A program made the translations under genes and the position numbers. The notes under the pieces were generated by a model, which worked only from the letters and a program-made list of their open reading frames with translations, made no database searches and had not been told where the DNA came from. From G965215045 sp965215045 (GTDB taxonomy: Bacteria; Pseudomonadota; Gammaproteobacteria; JABABF01): a stretch of 64,000 nt of DNA. The DNA is taken from positions 744,001 to 808,000 of the forward strand of contig OZ244031.1 of assembly GCA_965215045.1 (NCBI GenBank). Reading direction: 5' to 3'. Positions 27,658-35,117 of the stretch are shown here, one piece after another (within the stretch, counting starts at the first letter, position 1; each line of letters begins with the position of its first letter).

Positions 27658-27787
27658 GGCGCACCCTCCTCAATCAAAACGCGCATCGTCCCGGCCCATG
27701 CCGCACCCCTTCAATCAAAACACGCATCGCCCCGGCCCATGCCACACCCCCCTCAATCAAAACGCGCATCGTCCCGGCCCGGCGCAG
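27638..27787. repeat. Tandem 41-42 bp repeat at a gene junction, three and a half copies
   Basis: Units 27638-27679, 27680-27720, 27721-27762 and a partial 27763-27787. Each unit joins the last codons and stop of the upstream gene to an SD and ATG. This makes two intervening minus-strand mini-ORFs, 27711-27740 (MGRGDACFD) and 27670-27699 (MGRDDARFD), before the lipoprotein gene. Confidence 0.93.
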
Positions 27788-28970
27788 TTTCATAGACCAG
27801 CTTGCGGTCGCCGGGGGTGGAATCGATCTCCAGCTGGCGCGCGACATGCAGGATCACCTTCGTGCCCGGGGCGATGTACACGGCATCAAACCCGGCTTCA
27901 TAGCGCTCGCTGACAAAATTGCGCCACTCCGCCAGCGCGCTCTGCACCGCCCCGTGTTGCGAATAACTGCTGGCACTGCCGCTGAGGGCGCGCAGCACAT
28001 GCCCCTGGGCCGAGGCGATTTCACTGATCGCCGCGCGCCCGCGCGCGCCGGCATAACCTTCGGCAGCACTGAGCAGCACCCGCTGCGCGGCGTCGGAAAA
28101 CGCGCTGCTGATCAACCGCCCGGGCAGGCAGGGCAGCCCCTGCGGGTCGGAAAGCCAGGCGATGGCGGCACCGTCTGCGGCCTCTTTCGGAGCGTCGGTA
28201 TCGGTGCCCAGTTGCCGCACCGAACCATCGGCGAAAATAAAGGTGGCGTTGTGCAGGCGCACGCTGACGCACTCCAGCGTCCAGTCCCCGATCGCGGTCC
28301 CGGAAAACAGCATGCCCGACAAGCCCGGGATGCTGTGGCCACCCGCCGTGATGTTCTCCCCGCCGACCAGCACCTTGACCGGCAGGGGGTCCAGCACCTT
28401 GCCGTCCACCGGCACCCGTCCCACCAGGGCGGTCAGTGCCAGCGCATCAAAAAAGATCGTGTTGACCGGAATGGTTAATCGCGGGCGGGACTCGGGCACC
28501 GAAGCGTCGGCAGCGGAACGGCCCGCATCCAGTGCCGGGGTGCTCAGGTAGCGCGGCGCAGGCGCAGAACCCACGGGCAGGGGAGCCTGGGCCGGCACCG
28601 CGGAAGGCCGTTCTTCCAGGCGCTGCAGGCGTCCGTCCAGGTGCTGCAACTGCCGGGCCAGGTCAGCGGGCATTTTCGGTGCCGGCGGCGGTTTTGCGGC
28701 GGCGGCCGCCTGTCGGCGCTGCTGCTGCTCATCCATCTGCTGCAATTGTCGTTCCAGGGAATCCACCTGGGCGATCAGCGTGCGGATGGTCTCCGCCGTG
28801 GTATCGCCCTCCGCGCTCTGGACGTTCCACTGTGCCGGCACACCGGGCTCGGGGGCCTGTTCCCGCGCACCGCGTCCGGCACCGTAGGCCGACAACAGCA
28901 CGAACAGCCCCACTGCGACAGCCAGCAGCAGCGGCCGCCAGTACCGCACCAGGTGCGCACCGCGGCTCAC
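27753..28970 (-). CDS. MPF-G protein TIGR03752 family (TraB/VirB10-like)
   Basis: A 405-residue protein with one N-terminal membrane segment (RPLLLAVAVGLFVLLSAYG), a coiled coil (VDSLERQLQQMDEQQQRRQA), a Pro/Ala-rich linker and a C-terminal periplasmic domain with PVNTIFFDALALTALVGRVP and VLVGGENITAGGHSIPGLSG. This layout is that of the TraB/VirB10 scaffold that spans the envelope. The GTG start at 28970 overlaps the preceding stop (GTGA); a longer frame upstream has no coding character. The C-terminus DDARFD is the part duplicated in the junction repeat. Confidence 0.84.
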   Translation of the reverse strand: MSRGAHLVRYWRPLLLAVAVGLFVLLSAYGAGRGAREQAPEPGVPAQWNVQSAEGDTTAETIRTLIAQVDSLERQLQQMDEQQQRRQAAAAAKPPPAPKMPADLARQLQHLDGRLQRLEERPSAVPAQAPLPVGSAPAPRYLSTPALDAGRSAADASVPESRPRLTIPVNTIFFDALALTALVGRVPVDGKVLDPLPVKVLVGGENITAGGHSIPGLSGMLFSGTAIGDWTLECVSVRLHNATFIFADGSVRQLGTDTDAPKEAADGAAIAWLSDPQGLPCLPGRLISSAFSDAAQRVLLSAAEGYAGARGRAAISEIASAQGHVLRALSGSASSYSQHGAVQSALAEWRNFVSERYEAGFDAVYIAPGTKVILHVARQLEIDSTPGDRKLVYETAPGRDDARFD

Positions 28971-29779
28971 GGACTCCGCTCCTCCCCGGGCGGCAGGGCG
29001 CGGGCCAGGCTGCGCCTGAAGGACGCATCGGAAACCAGGTAGAGCACCGTGGTATCCGCCTCTCCACCGCTGCCGGCCGGCTCCAGCCACCGGTGATGAA
29101 AGGTGGAGGCCCGCCAGTCGCCCCGGATACGATTGTGCTGCAAAAAGCGCGGGTCCAGCGGCACCCGCAGGGAGGAATGATTGGTCACCCGCAGGGCGGT
29201 GATATGCAGGCCGTAGCCGCGCCATCCGCCCAGGATCTCGTAAGTGAAATCGACGCCCCGAATCAATGGAATTTTCTGCGGGTATGCGCCGGTCGCATAG
29301 CGTCTCAGTTCCTGTTCCGCGGGCAACAGCCGCTCCGGTGCATACAACTGCTGGGCGGCGAAGCGCGTCAGCAGCAATTCCGCCGGCTTGCCGGTCTGTC
29401 GCCCGGCGTCGGCACCCGTCCCTGCGTACGGGTCGTGAATACGCAGCGGCTCGACCGAGCCGTTGGCGGAGGCGTGCAGGTTCAGCAGGTACACCCCGCC
29501 CCCCATGGTGTGGACCATCACCCGCACCGAGTCAAAATCCGCACTCGCCCGCCAGTGCACCGCGCGTCCGACAGACTGCGTGCGCAGTTGCGCAACCACG
29601 CTCTCCGGCAGTCGCACCTCGCGCACCGACACCGGAAACAATGCCGTGCGCTCCACCCCGGTGCGCAGGGATACATCCAGGGGAACTCCATCCCAAAACA
29701 AGGTCTCCCCGTGCCCCGGGGCGGGATACAAGCCCGCCGTCAGGCAGCACAGAACCAGTGCCAGTGCACCCCGGCTCAT
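28967..29779 (-). CDS. MPF-G protein TIGR03749 family (TraK/VirB9-like secretin-associated)
   Basis: A 270-residue exported protein of the DUF3438/TIGR03749 group, comparable to TraK. ATG 29779 gives a clean signal peptide (MSRGALALVLCCLTAGLYPA). Then come ETLFWDGVPLDVSLRTGVER, RVMVHTMGGGVYLLNLHAS and VTNHSSLRVPLDPRFLQH. An in-frame ATG at 29908, created by the upstream repeat, would add 43 residues ahead of the signal peptide and is unlikely to be the working start. The repeats put three SD-ATG sets in front of this gene. Confidence 0.82.
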   Translation of the reverse strand: MSRGALALVLCCLTAGLYPAPGHGETLFWDGVPLDVSLRTGVERTALFPVSVREVRLPESVVAQLRTQSVGRAVHWRASADFDSVRVMVHTMGGGVYLLNLHASANGSVEPLRIHDPYAGTGADAGRQTGKPAELLLTRFAAQQLYAPERLLPAEQELRRYATGAYPQKIPLIRGVDFTYEILGGWRGYGLHITALRVTNHSSLRVPLDPRFLQHNRIRGDWRASTFHHRWLEPAGSGGEADTTVLYLVSDASFRRSLARALPPGEERSP

Positions 29780-29948
29780 CAGTCCGCCTCCATGCGCCGC
29801 GGTGCCTGTGCGTGCCCGTCCAGTGCCAGTGCACCCCGGCTCATCAGTCCGCCTCCATGCGCCGCGGTGCCTGTGCGTGCCCGTCCAGTGCCAGTCCTCC
29901 CGGCTCATCAGTCCGCCTCCACGCGCCGCGGTGCCTGTGCGTGCCCGT
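29755..29948. repeat. Tandem 64-65 bp repeat spanning a gene junction, three copies
   Basis: Units 29755-29819, 29820-29884 and 29885-29948 (65, 65 and 64 bp). Each contains the last codons of the upstream gene (GHAQAPRR-EAD), its TGA and a GGAG SD plus ATGAGCCGG. The middle copy forms a 21-codon minus-strand ORF (29779-29844) that starts like the downstream gene and ends like the upstream one. Confidence 0.95.
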
Positions 29949-30519
29949 CCAGTGCCAGTCCCCACGGGTTGCATTCTGCGGACACGTCGAAACCGGTCAC
30001 GCGCAACACGTAGCGCAGGGCGACATCCTTGACCACGCGATTTTGCACCCACTCCCGCAGACCCAGGTCCAGGCGCACCTCCCAGGTGTCCGCCGCCACC
30101 CGACGCACGCTCCCGGTGCTGTAACCACCCAGCGGGAACAGGCCGCGACTGCGCTGTAATTCGCCGCGCCGCTTCTTGGTCTGCACGTTGCTCGCCAGCC
30201 AGCGGCGAAAGTTCGGCGTGCAGTAACAGTTGTATTTTTCCGCCAGTGCCGGGTATTCAGTGCTGCCATCGCGCGGCCAGAAATTCAGTGCCTGGAACAC
30301 CGTCAGGGCAAAAGCGTACACGTTCGGCAGCGGCACTTCACCGGCGCGCAACACGCTGCCCCGGCTCAGGTCGGGCGGGACGTGCACCGTGATCCGACGC
30401 TGCGTCAGGTGCAGCACCAGCGACAGTGCCAACAGCAGTACAAACAGGAAAACCAGGGCGATGCGCAGCGTCCAGATATGCGAGTCACGCGCAGACAGCG
30501 CATGGAGCAGGCGGCTCAT
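29908..30519 (-). CDS. MPF-G protein TIGR03746/DUF2895 family (VirB8/TraE-like)
   Basis: A 203-residue bitopic protein with a membrane segment near residues 18-40 (IALVFLFVLLLALSLVLHL). The periplasmic domain contains NVYAFALTVFQALNFWPRDG, YNCYCTPNFRRWLASNVQTK and a C-terminal strand pair (WEVRLDLGLREW, LRYVLRVTGFD). This is the VirB8/TraE-like component of MPF-G systems. The ATG at 30519 overlaps the upstream stop (ATGA); longer upstream frames overlap that gene and are rejected. Confidence 0.84.
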   Translation of the reverse strand: MSRLLHALSARDSHIWTLRIALVFLFVLLLALSLVLHLTQRRITVHVPPDLSRGSVLRAGEVPLPNVYAFALTVFQALNFWPRDGSTEYPALAEKYNCYCTPNFRRWLASNVQTKKRRGELQRSRGLFPLGGYSTGSVRRVAADTWEVRLDLGLREWVQNRVVKDVALRYVLRVTGFDVSAECNPWGLALDGHAQAPRRVEAD

Positions 30520-30911
30520 CGCCCTTTGCGCAGCGGGAGGCCCGCGCCCCAGGTGCCACTGCGTACGACCAGGCCCCGGCGCAGTCCCAGGCGCGCCAGT
30601 TGCACCATGCACCACAAGCGCAAATGGTGGTCGGGTTTGCCGCGCTTGAGATGACGCAGCAGGCGCGCGCCCAACGCAAAACACAGCAGGACGCCCAGGG
30701 CGGCCGCACCAATGCCCAGGGAAAAATTGCCCAGCAACAGGCCCAGCCCACCCAGCAGCGGAAAACACAGCAGGGACGAGGCACCCAGCAGGGTGCTGAG
30801 TTCCGGCGTGGTGCAACCCAGGAACACCGCCGGTTCCGTGTTAATAAACTCCGACAACTGCGCGGTGTTCAGCGCCTCTTCCGTTGTCGATTCAGCGTTG
30901 AATGATTCCAT
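30516..30911 (-). CDS. MPF-G membrane protein TIGR03750/DUF3487 family
   Basis: A 131-residue protein with the family motif FINTEPAVFLGCTTPEL followed by two hydrophobic helices (LCFPLLGGLGLLLGN and IGAAALGVLLCFALGARLL) and a basic cytoplasmic end. This is the TraL/VirB3-like small inner-membrane partner of the ATPase in genomic-island conjugation clusters. Overlaps with both neighbours. Confidence 0.84.
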   Translation of the reverse strand: MESFNAESTTEEALNTAQLSEFINTEPAVFLGCTTPELSTLLGASSLLCFPLLGGLGLLLGNFSLGIGAAALGVLLCFALGARLLRHLKRGKPDHHLRLWCMVQLARLGLRRGLVVRSGTWGAGLPLRKGR

Positions 30912-31323
30912 TCAGGTAATTGGCGAGAAACACGATAAACATAATGATGGCGATGCCGACCGCCGCGGTGAGGATCACCCGGCCGAAATCCCCGGTCTCA
31001 TGACGCGCCGCGTTGAATTCACCGATCACGCGGCGGCCGACCGACAACACCACCCAAGCGACGGACATTGCGGCGAGCAGGTAGATGAAATAGACGAAAA
31101 TGCCTTCCAGCACCCCGATGGGCCCCTGCTCCAGGTTCACGCCCTCCACGGTCGGCAGCTCCGGCACCACCAGGCGCGCCGACGCCGCCGGACAGAACAA
31201 GAGCACCGCACAAGCCTGCCAGCAGGCGAACCCCGCACGGCGCAGCGGCGACAAGAACCGGGGGCGGACCATCATCCGCCCCGCACGGCACATCGGTGAC
31301 AAGAACCCGAACTTTGACATCAT
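30892..31323 (-). CDS. MPF-G membrane protein TIGR03745/DUF2976 family (pilin-like)
   Basis: Up to 143 residues. After a signal-like segment (AVLLFCPAASARL) come VPELPTVEGVNLEQGPIGVL and two membrane helices (FVYFIYLLAAMSVAWVVLSV; ILTAAVGIAIIMFIVFLAN), as expected for the small VirB2/TraA-like family. The first 16 codons are an in-frame 48-bp duplicate of the next 16 (MMSKFGFLSPMCRAGR versus MMVRPRFLSPLRRAGF). Translation could therefore begin at 31323 or at 31275; the second leaves a more usual signal peptide. Confidence 0.82.
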   Translation of the reverse strand: MMSKFGFLSPMCRAGRMMVRPRFLSPLRRAGFACWQACAVLLFCPAASARLVVPELPTVEGVNLEQGPIGVLEGIFVYFIYLLAAMSVAWVVLSVGRRVIGEFNAARHETGDFGRVILTAAVGIAIIMFIVFLANYLNGIIQR

Positions 31324-31326
31324 TCG
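31231..31326. repeat. Direct 48-bp repeat over a gene start, two copies
   Basis: 31231-31278 and 31279-31326 are diverged copies (shared CCCCGCACGGC, GACAAGAACC). Each contains a tandem-ATG start on the minus strand, so the start of the TIGR03745-family gene is duplicated in frame. Confidence 0.8.
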
Positions 31327-31610
31327 CTCCCGGTGCTGCGTTTCATGTAAAACATCATTGCTCCCAGCACGAACAGCAACAGCAGTGCCCGCAGCAAGTA
31401 AGCCAGCAATTCCATTTCATCGATGCCGTCCTCCCCGGTGTCCGACCACCGGCGAAATGCCGCCTGGGCAACCGCGATCACCAGGAACACCGCCGCGGCG
31501 GTGGCGACCCCCGACAGCAACGCCTCGCTGCCCTGCAGCCCGATGCCCGAGACCCGCTCAAAAATATCTCGCACGCGCTCCCTGTCATCCATTCGCCCGT
31601 CCTCTTTCAA
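31320..31610 (-). CDS. MPF-G membrane protein TIGR03758/DUF3262 family
   Basis: A 96-residue protein with two helices: SGVATAAAVFLVIAVAQAAF near residues 33-52 and LAYLLRALLLLFVLGAMMFY near 68-87. The size and position between the RAQPRD protein and the pilin-like protein are those of the DUF3262 family in ICE conjugation clusters. Function is unknown. The stop overlaps the next start by 4 bp. Confidence 0.8.
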   Translation of the reverse strand: MKEDGRMDDRERVRDIFERVSGIGLQGSEALLSGVATAAAVFLVIAVAQAAFRRWSDTGEDGIDEMELLAYLLRALLLLFVLGAMMFYMKRSTGSE

Positions 31611-31909
31611 CGTCCGTAGCGCGCCCGCAGCGGTGCCAGTTGCCTGGGCCGCCGGGACGGTTCCGAGGCATGATCTAAAATTGCCCGGCGCACCCGGCGC
31701 AGGTCGGCGCGCAACGCCGCATAATCAAACAGCACGTCGCCGCCCGCCGGTGCCGCGGCTTCCGCGCGACTCACGGATTGCAGCATAAAATCCAGTTCCC
31801 CGGCCAACTGCAACAAGTGCTCCTTTTCCCCGGCCAGGGCGCGGGGCGGTGCCAGGCACAAAAAAGACAGGAGGCACAGGCAGGTGCACAGGAGGCGGCA
31901 AAAGTTCAT
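31607..31909 (-). CDS. RAQPRD-family conjugative element protein
   Basis: About 100 residues: signal peptide (LLCTCLCLLSFLCLAPPRALA), a helical region (LLQLAGELDFMLQSVSRAEA) and the C-terminal element that names the family, here PSRRPRQLAPLRARYG rather than exact RAQPRD. ATG 31909 is preceded by GGGAGGAGG. A second in-frame start, GTG 31960, overlaps the upstream stop and encodes a duplicated MNFC, so the start region is repeated here too. Role unknown; always found in MPF-G clusters. Confidence 0.82.
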   Translation of the reverse strand: MNFCRLLCTCLCLLSFLCLAPPRALAGEKEHLLQLAGELDFMLQSVSRAEAAAPAGGDVLFDYAALRADLRRVRRAILDHASEPSRRPRQLAPLRARYGR

Positions 31910-31996
31910 CGCCCCTCCTCCCGGCAACCGGGATGGGTCAACCCGGGCACAAAAGTTCACGGCACGCCCCCCAATAACAGGGACGGGTACACCCGG
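31910..31996. repeat. Diverged ~50-bp direct repeat over the RAQPRD gene start
   Basis: On the minus strand, two segments each have the order CCCG, G-rich tract, start codon, AACTTTTG. One uses GTG (31960), one ATG (31909); both are read in the same frame. The repeat is degraded and its limits are approximate. Confidence 0.6.
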
Positions 31997-32376
31997 ATAT
32001 CAAAATAATCCATGACCTGGTCGATGTGTACCGGGATCATCTGCAGCTCCGGGGCCAGCGAACGCAGTTCCGCCAGGCGTTCCTCGCTGCGCACCTGCAC
32101 CACCAGGCCCCTGGCTTTCTCCTTGACCAGTTGCCGGCGGCGGCGCGACAGCCAGGCGCGGGAATGACGGTCGTCACCGATAAAAAACACCGCGCCCTCC
32201 AGGTTCATCATCTTCTTGATGCTCCCGGCAATGGATAGACGCATCTGTTTCGTGTGCACGGGAAACAGCACTTGGAACGGGTCGACCCGCTCCCCGGCAA
32301 TGCCGGGAACCGGCACCTGCAGGCTTGCAAGCAGCGCGCACAGGGCAAAGCCCGGGAAAAAATGTTGTCGTTTCAT
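31957..32376 (-). CDS. MPF-G protein TIGR03765 family (thioredoxin-like fold, TrbC/TraW-like)
   Basis: A 139-residue exported protein: signal peptide (FALCALLASLQVPVPGIAG), then VDPFQVLFPVHTKQMRLSIA, a fold-typical GAVFFIGDDRHSRAWLSRR, and VYPSLLLGGVP at the end. The pattern fits the TIGR03765 family of ICE proteins, which resemble the TrbC/TraW periplasmic pilus-assembly group. It overlaps the stop of the next upstream gene by 4 bp. Confidence 0.8.
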   Translation of the reverse strand: MKRQHFFPGFALCALLASLQVPVPGIAGERVDPFQVLFPVHTKQMRLSIAGSIKKMMNLEGAVFFIGDDRHSRAWLSRRRRQLVKEKARGLVVQVRSEERLAELRSLAPELQMIPVHIDQVMDYFDIRVYPSLLLGGVP

Positions 32377-34316
32377 GGAAGGTACTCCTGCAAAGAGCCG
32401 TTGCGCCGCAATAACAGTCGCGGCTCTGTGCCGGCAAAGCGGCGTAAATCCGGGCGCCGCAACACTTCGTCCTGGTGGTTGAGCGTGATACGGCGTTCAA
32501 ACACGGCACGGCGGTCCACGCCCATGCCCAGGGCCCAGTGTCGGATGGCCTCATCATCGACCGCTTGGGCGAGATAGATATGCAGGGGATGTCCCTGTTC
32601 GCGCACCGCACTCTGTGCCCGGCGCAGCAACTCCCGGCATTCCTGGCGACAGGAAACCGGGGCCAGCAACAGCAATTCATCGCCGGCGGTCGCCGGCGTC
32701 TTCTCAGCCGGTGGCGGCACCGGGGGGGTTGCAGGCGGCGTATCCACTACCGGCAGTTCGCCGTAAAACCGTTCCAGGACCTCGTTCACGGTCCGTTGAA
32801 AAGCGAGTTCCCCCTGCACGCGACGGTCCTGCATCAGCACGAAACGCTCGGCCAGTAGCCGGCGCTCTTCATCGCTGGTGGCATGCACTCCCAGCACCGA
32901 AACCGGGTCCAGTTGCGGACTCCAAAGACCGCGCGGCCCGCGCATCAGTTCCAGGTACCTGCTCCACTCCTGCTCGTTGAGTTCCCAGGCCTCGTACGGC
33001 ATTTTGCGTAACTTGCGCGTTTCACTGCGCAGCACCTCGCTGCGTTTCAGGTCCAGCGGGGCCGCTGCCGGCGGCACCTCGTTGCGGGCCAGACCGGGAA
33101 CCGGGGCCAGGGCAGCGGAGGCTGGCGCCGGAATGTGCGCGGGAAACGAGCCGCGGAATTGTGCATGGCCGGGGTCAGCCCCCGAACGGTGGCTCACTAA
33201 GAACACGCCTCCCAGGGCCAGCAGCATCCCCAGGCTGAGATAAAAAAGGCGGGAGGAGAGGAACCGGAGGGATATCCTCCCTTCCCTGGGCCGCACAGGA
33301 TTGGACACGAACGGTAAGTTACGGACAAGGAGACAACCGCCCTCCTGAGAACCGTCGTGCTGTGCGGAAATAAAAGGCGTGTTTTGCGGCCCGGATGTGC
33401 CGGCGCAGTGTTCTGCCGCTGCGTGCACATTGCCGGATACGCCGGGCCCTGGCGCAGCAAAGACGGCCTGGGCCGGAGCGGGCAGAGAACCGTCCGCCGC
33501 ATCCAGGGTGAACGGAAAATCTTCGGCGGCCGCCAGATGCGCCGCTGCCGTGACATGCGGTGCCGGGGGCGCGGATGCTGCGGGAGGTGGCGCGGAAGAT
33601 GTTGCGGAAGGAGGCTCCTGTGTCGCGGTATAAGCCGCGGGAGACGTTGCGGGAGGTGGCGCGGAAGATGTTGCGGAAGGAGCCCCCTGTGTCGCGGTAT
33701 AAGCCGCGGGAGGCGTTGCGGGAGGTGGCACGGAAGATGTTGCGGAAGGGGGCGTGGGAGATGTCAGAGGCCCCTGTGTCACGGTATAGGCCGCGGGAGA
33801 CGTTGCGGGAGGTGGCGCGGAAGATGTTGCGGAAGGAGCCCCCTGTATCGCGGTATTTGGCGCAAGGGGCACAGCAAAATCCCCTTCGGGTTCTGTGGCT
33901 GTTAATAGACCAGGGGGCGGACTATCCGTGCGCATGGAAAAATTCCCCCGCGTGGCGTAGCGCGGGCTTGCGGCCCCCTGGGCTGGCTCCTGCACGGTCT
34001 CCTGTGAAGTCTGCTGTGCGGTCTGCTGTGAAGTCTGCTGCAGGACGCCCGGCACGCCGGCACCCGCTGCAGGACTATTGCCCGCCGGCAGTTCCGAACC
34101 CTGCTGCGGTTCAACCGCAGCAGCTGCCTGTCGAAGTGGTATGCGCCTCATCCCCTGCCCCGGCTCCTGCACGGTCTGCTGTGGAGTCTGCTGTGAAGTC
34201 TGCTGCAGGACGCCCGACACGCCGGCACCCGCTGCAGGACTATTGCCCGCCGGCAGTTCCGAACCCTGCTGCGGTTCAACCGCAGCAGCTGCCTGTCGAA
34301 GTGGTATGCGCCTCAT
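32373..34316 (-). CDS. MPF-G protein TIGR03759 family with a long repeat-rich Pro/Ala N-terminus
   Basis: A 647-residue protein in three parts. Residues 1-310 are low-complexity Pro/Ala/Gln/Thr-rich with internal repeats: two copies of a 55-residue block beginning MRRIPLRQAAA, then about five copies of a 22-23 residue block containing ATSSAPPPATSPAAYT. A membrane segment follows near 365-385 (FLSSRLFYLSLGMLLALGGV). The C-terminal 270 residues carry the TIGR03759 signature: YEAWELNEQEWSRYLELM, RGLWSPQLDPVSVLGVHA and a thioredoxin-like end with LLAPVSCRQECRELLRRA. The long N-terminus is far larger than usual for the family. The first repeat lies over the start, so 34151 is an alternative start. 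Confidence 0.78.
   Translation of the reverse strand: MRRIPLRQAAAAVEPQQGSELPAGNSPAAGAGVSGVLQQTSQQTPQQTVQEPGQGMRRIPLRQAAAAVEPQQGSELPAGNSPAAGAGVPGVLQQTSQQTAQQTSQETVQEPAQGAASPRYATRGNFSMRTDSPPPGLLTATEPEGDFAVPLAPNTAIQGAPSATSSAPPPATSPAAYTVTQGPLTSPTPPSATSSVPPPATPPAAYTATQGAPSATSSAPPPATSPAAYTATQEPPSATSSAPPPAASAPPAPHVTAAAHLAAAEDFPFTLDAADGSLPAPAQAVFAAPGPGVSGNVHAAAEHCAGTSGPQNTPFISAQHDGSQEGGCLLVRNLPFVSNPVRPREGRISLRFLSSRLFYLSLGMLLALGGVFLVSHRSGADPGHAQFRGSFPAHIPAPASAALAPVPGLARNEVPPAAAPLDLKRSEVLRSETRKLRKMPYEAWELNEQEWSRYLELMRGPRGLWSPQLDPVSVLGVHATSDEERRLLAERFVLMQDRRVQGELAFQRTVNEVLERFYGELPVVDTPPATPPVPPPAEKTPATAGDELLLLAPVSCRQECRELLRRAQSAVREQGHPLHIYLAQAVDDEAIRHWALGMGVDRRAVFERRITLNHQDEVLRRPDLRRFAGTEPRLLLRRNGSLQEYLP
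33570..33880. repeat. Coding minisatellite of about 66-69 bp, roughly five units
   Basis: On the minus strand the units encode variants of the block APSATSSAPPPATSPAAYT plus a few residues, all in frame inside the TIGR03759-family gene. Unit limits are approximate. Confidence 0.85.
33987..34316. repeat. 165-bp tandem repeat at the start of the conjugation operon, two copies
   Basis: 34152-34316 and 33987-34151 are near-identical 165-bp units (55 codons, in frame). Each begins with its own ATG (MRRIPLRQ) on the minus strand, so the start of the gene is duplicated. Confidence 0.9.
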
Positions 34317-34669
34317 CCCCTGCCCCGGCTTTTCTGCCGGCCCTCGCGCCGGTTTTTCTGCCGGCCCTCATACTGGACTTTCTGCCGTCCCTCATACTGG
34401 CTTTTGTGCCGGTTCCTGCGAAAGCCGCACCCGTACCGCTGCGGTATCCCGATATTGGAATGTGCATGGAATGCGCTGCTGCAGCCGTCCGCCTGTCTGG
34501 CCTGTCTAGCCTGTTTAGCCGGCCTGGCCTGCCAGGACCTGCCGGGGTGCCATACTCCTGCACCCCTGTTCTCCCCGCCTTCAGTTTTCATGTTCGGTTG
34601 CCCTTCGTCTCCAGTACGATCCTTCCATTGGCCCCCGCGCCGACCGCGCCTCCCTCCCGCACTCGACAC
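34313..34669 (-). CDS. Small basic ORF upstream of the conjugation operon (doubtful)
   Basis: A 118-codon minus-strand frame whose stop overlaps the ATG of the TIGR03759-family gene (ATGA), the same overlap used throughout the operon. The product is very basic and low in complexity, ending in three YEGRQK-like repeats (SQYEGRQKVQYEGRQK and RREGRQK). No family is recognised. It could be a real leader gene or a chance frame in repetitive DNA, so confidence is low. Confidence 0.3.
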   Translation of the reverse strand: MSSAGGRRGRRGGQWKDRTGDEGQPNMKTEGGENRGAGVWHPGRSWQARPAKQARQARQADGCSSAFHAHSNIGIPQRYGCGFRRNRHKSQYEGRQKVQYEGRQKNRREGRQKSRGRG

Positions 34670-34807
34670 TCATAATGATAGTGTTCCCCGGCAATCTGTC
34701 ATTCATCAAAATAAAGTGTTTGGCAAAACTTTATGTGAATGCAAAAACAAAAATTTAGATACGTCTGCCGCCCTTTTAAACCCCTGCCCCGCAGCTTTTC
34801 CGTCTGC

Positions 34808-34813
34808 TATAAT
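34808..34813 (+). promoter_or_regulatory. -10 box of rpmE promoter
   Basis: TATAAT 40 bp before the rpmE start, followed by a GC-rich discriminator as in stringently controlled ribosomal promoters. The -35 region is weak. Confidence 0.55.
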
Positions 34814-34852
34814 CCGCCGGGCCGCCCCTTGGCAATCACTGGGCACACTGCA

Positions 34853-35071
34853 ATGAAACCGGACATCCACCCCGACTATCACAGCATCAAGATCACCTGC
34901 AGCTGCGGCCACAGCATCCAGACCGGTTCCACGCTCAGTGAAGACATTCACGTGGAGGTCTGTTCCAACTGCCATCCCTTCTATACCGGGCAGCAGAAAA
35001 TCGTCGACACCGGCGGGCGGGTGGAGCGCTTCCGGCGCCGTTTTGGACAGGGCGACAACACTTCGGCCTGA
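34853..35071 (+). CDS. rpmE: 50S ribosomal protein L31
   Basis: A 72-residue L31: MKPDIHPDYHSIKITCSCGH, then VEVCSNCHPFYTGQQKIVDT and GGRVERFRRRFG. It is the zinc-binding form with four Cys (CSCG and CSNC). ATG 34853 gives the standard length; the longer frame upstream is not conserved. It is divergent from the conjugation operon and followed closely by the nuclease gene. Confidence 0.95.
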   Translation: MKPDIHPDYHSIKITCSCGHSIQTGSTLSEDIHVEVCSNCHPFYTGQQKIVDTGGRVERFRRRFGQGDNTSA

Positions 35072-35117
35072 AACATCGCCGGCCGGGGCGTCATCCGGCG
35101 CCCGCTCCCGCAAACCC

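Noticed and set aside
30520..30816. N-terminal extension of the VirB8-like gene
   Set aside because: The extension overlaps the upstream TIGR03750-family gene completely, and the ATG at 30519 with an ATGA overlap fits the operon pattern.
34717..34736. Imperfect dyad (AAAGTGTTT, CAAAACTTT) upstream of the conjugation operon as an operator
   Set aside because: The arms do not match exactly and no regulator gene is adjacent, so I could not support it as a site.
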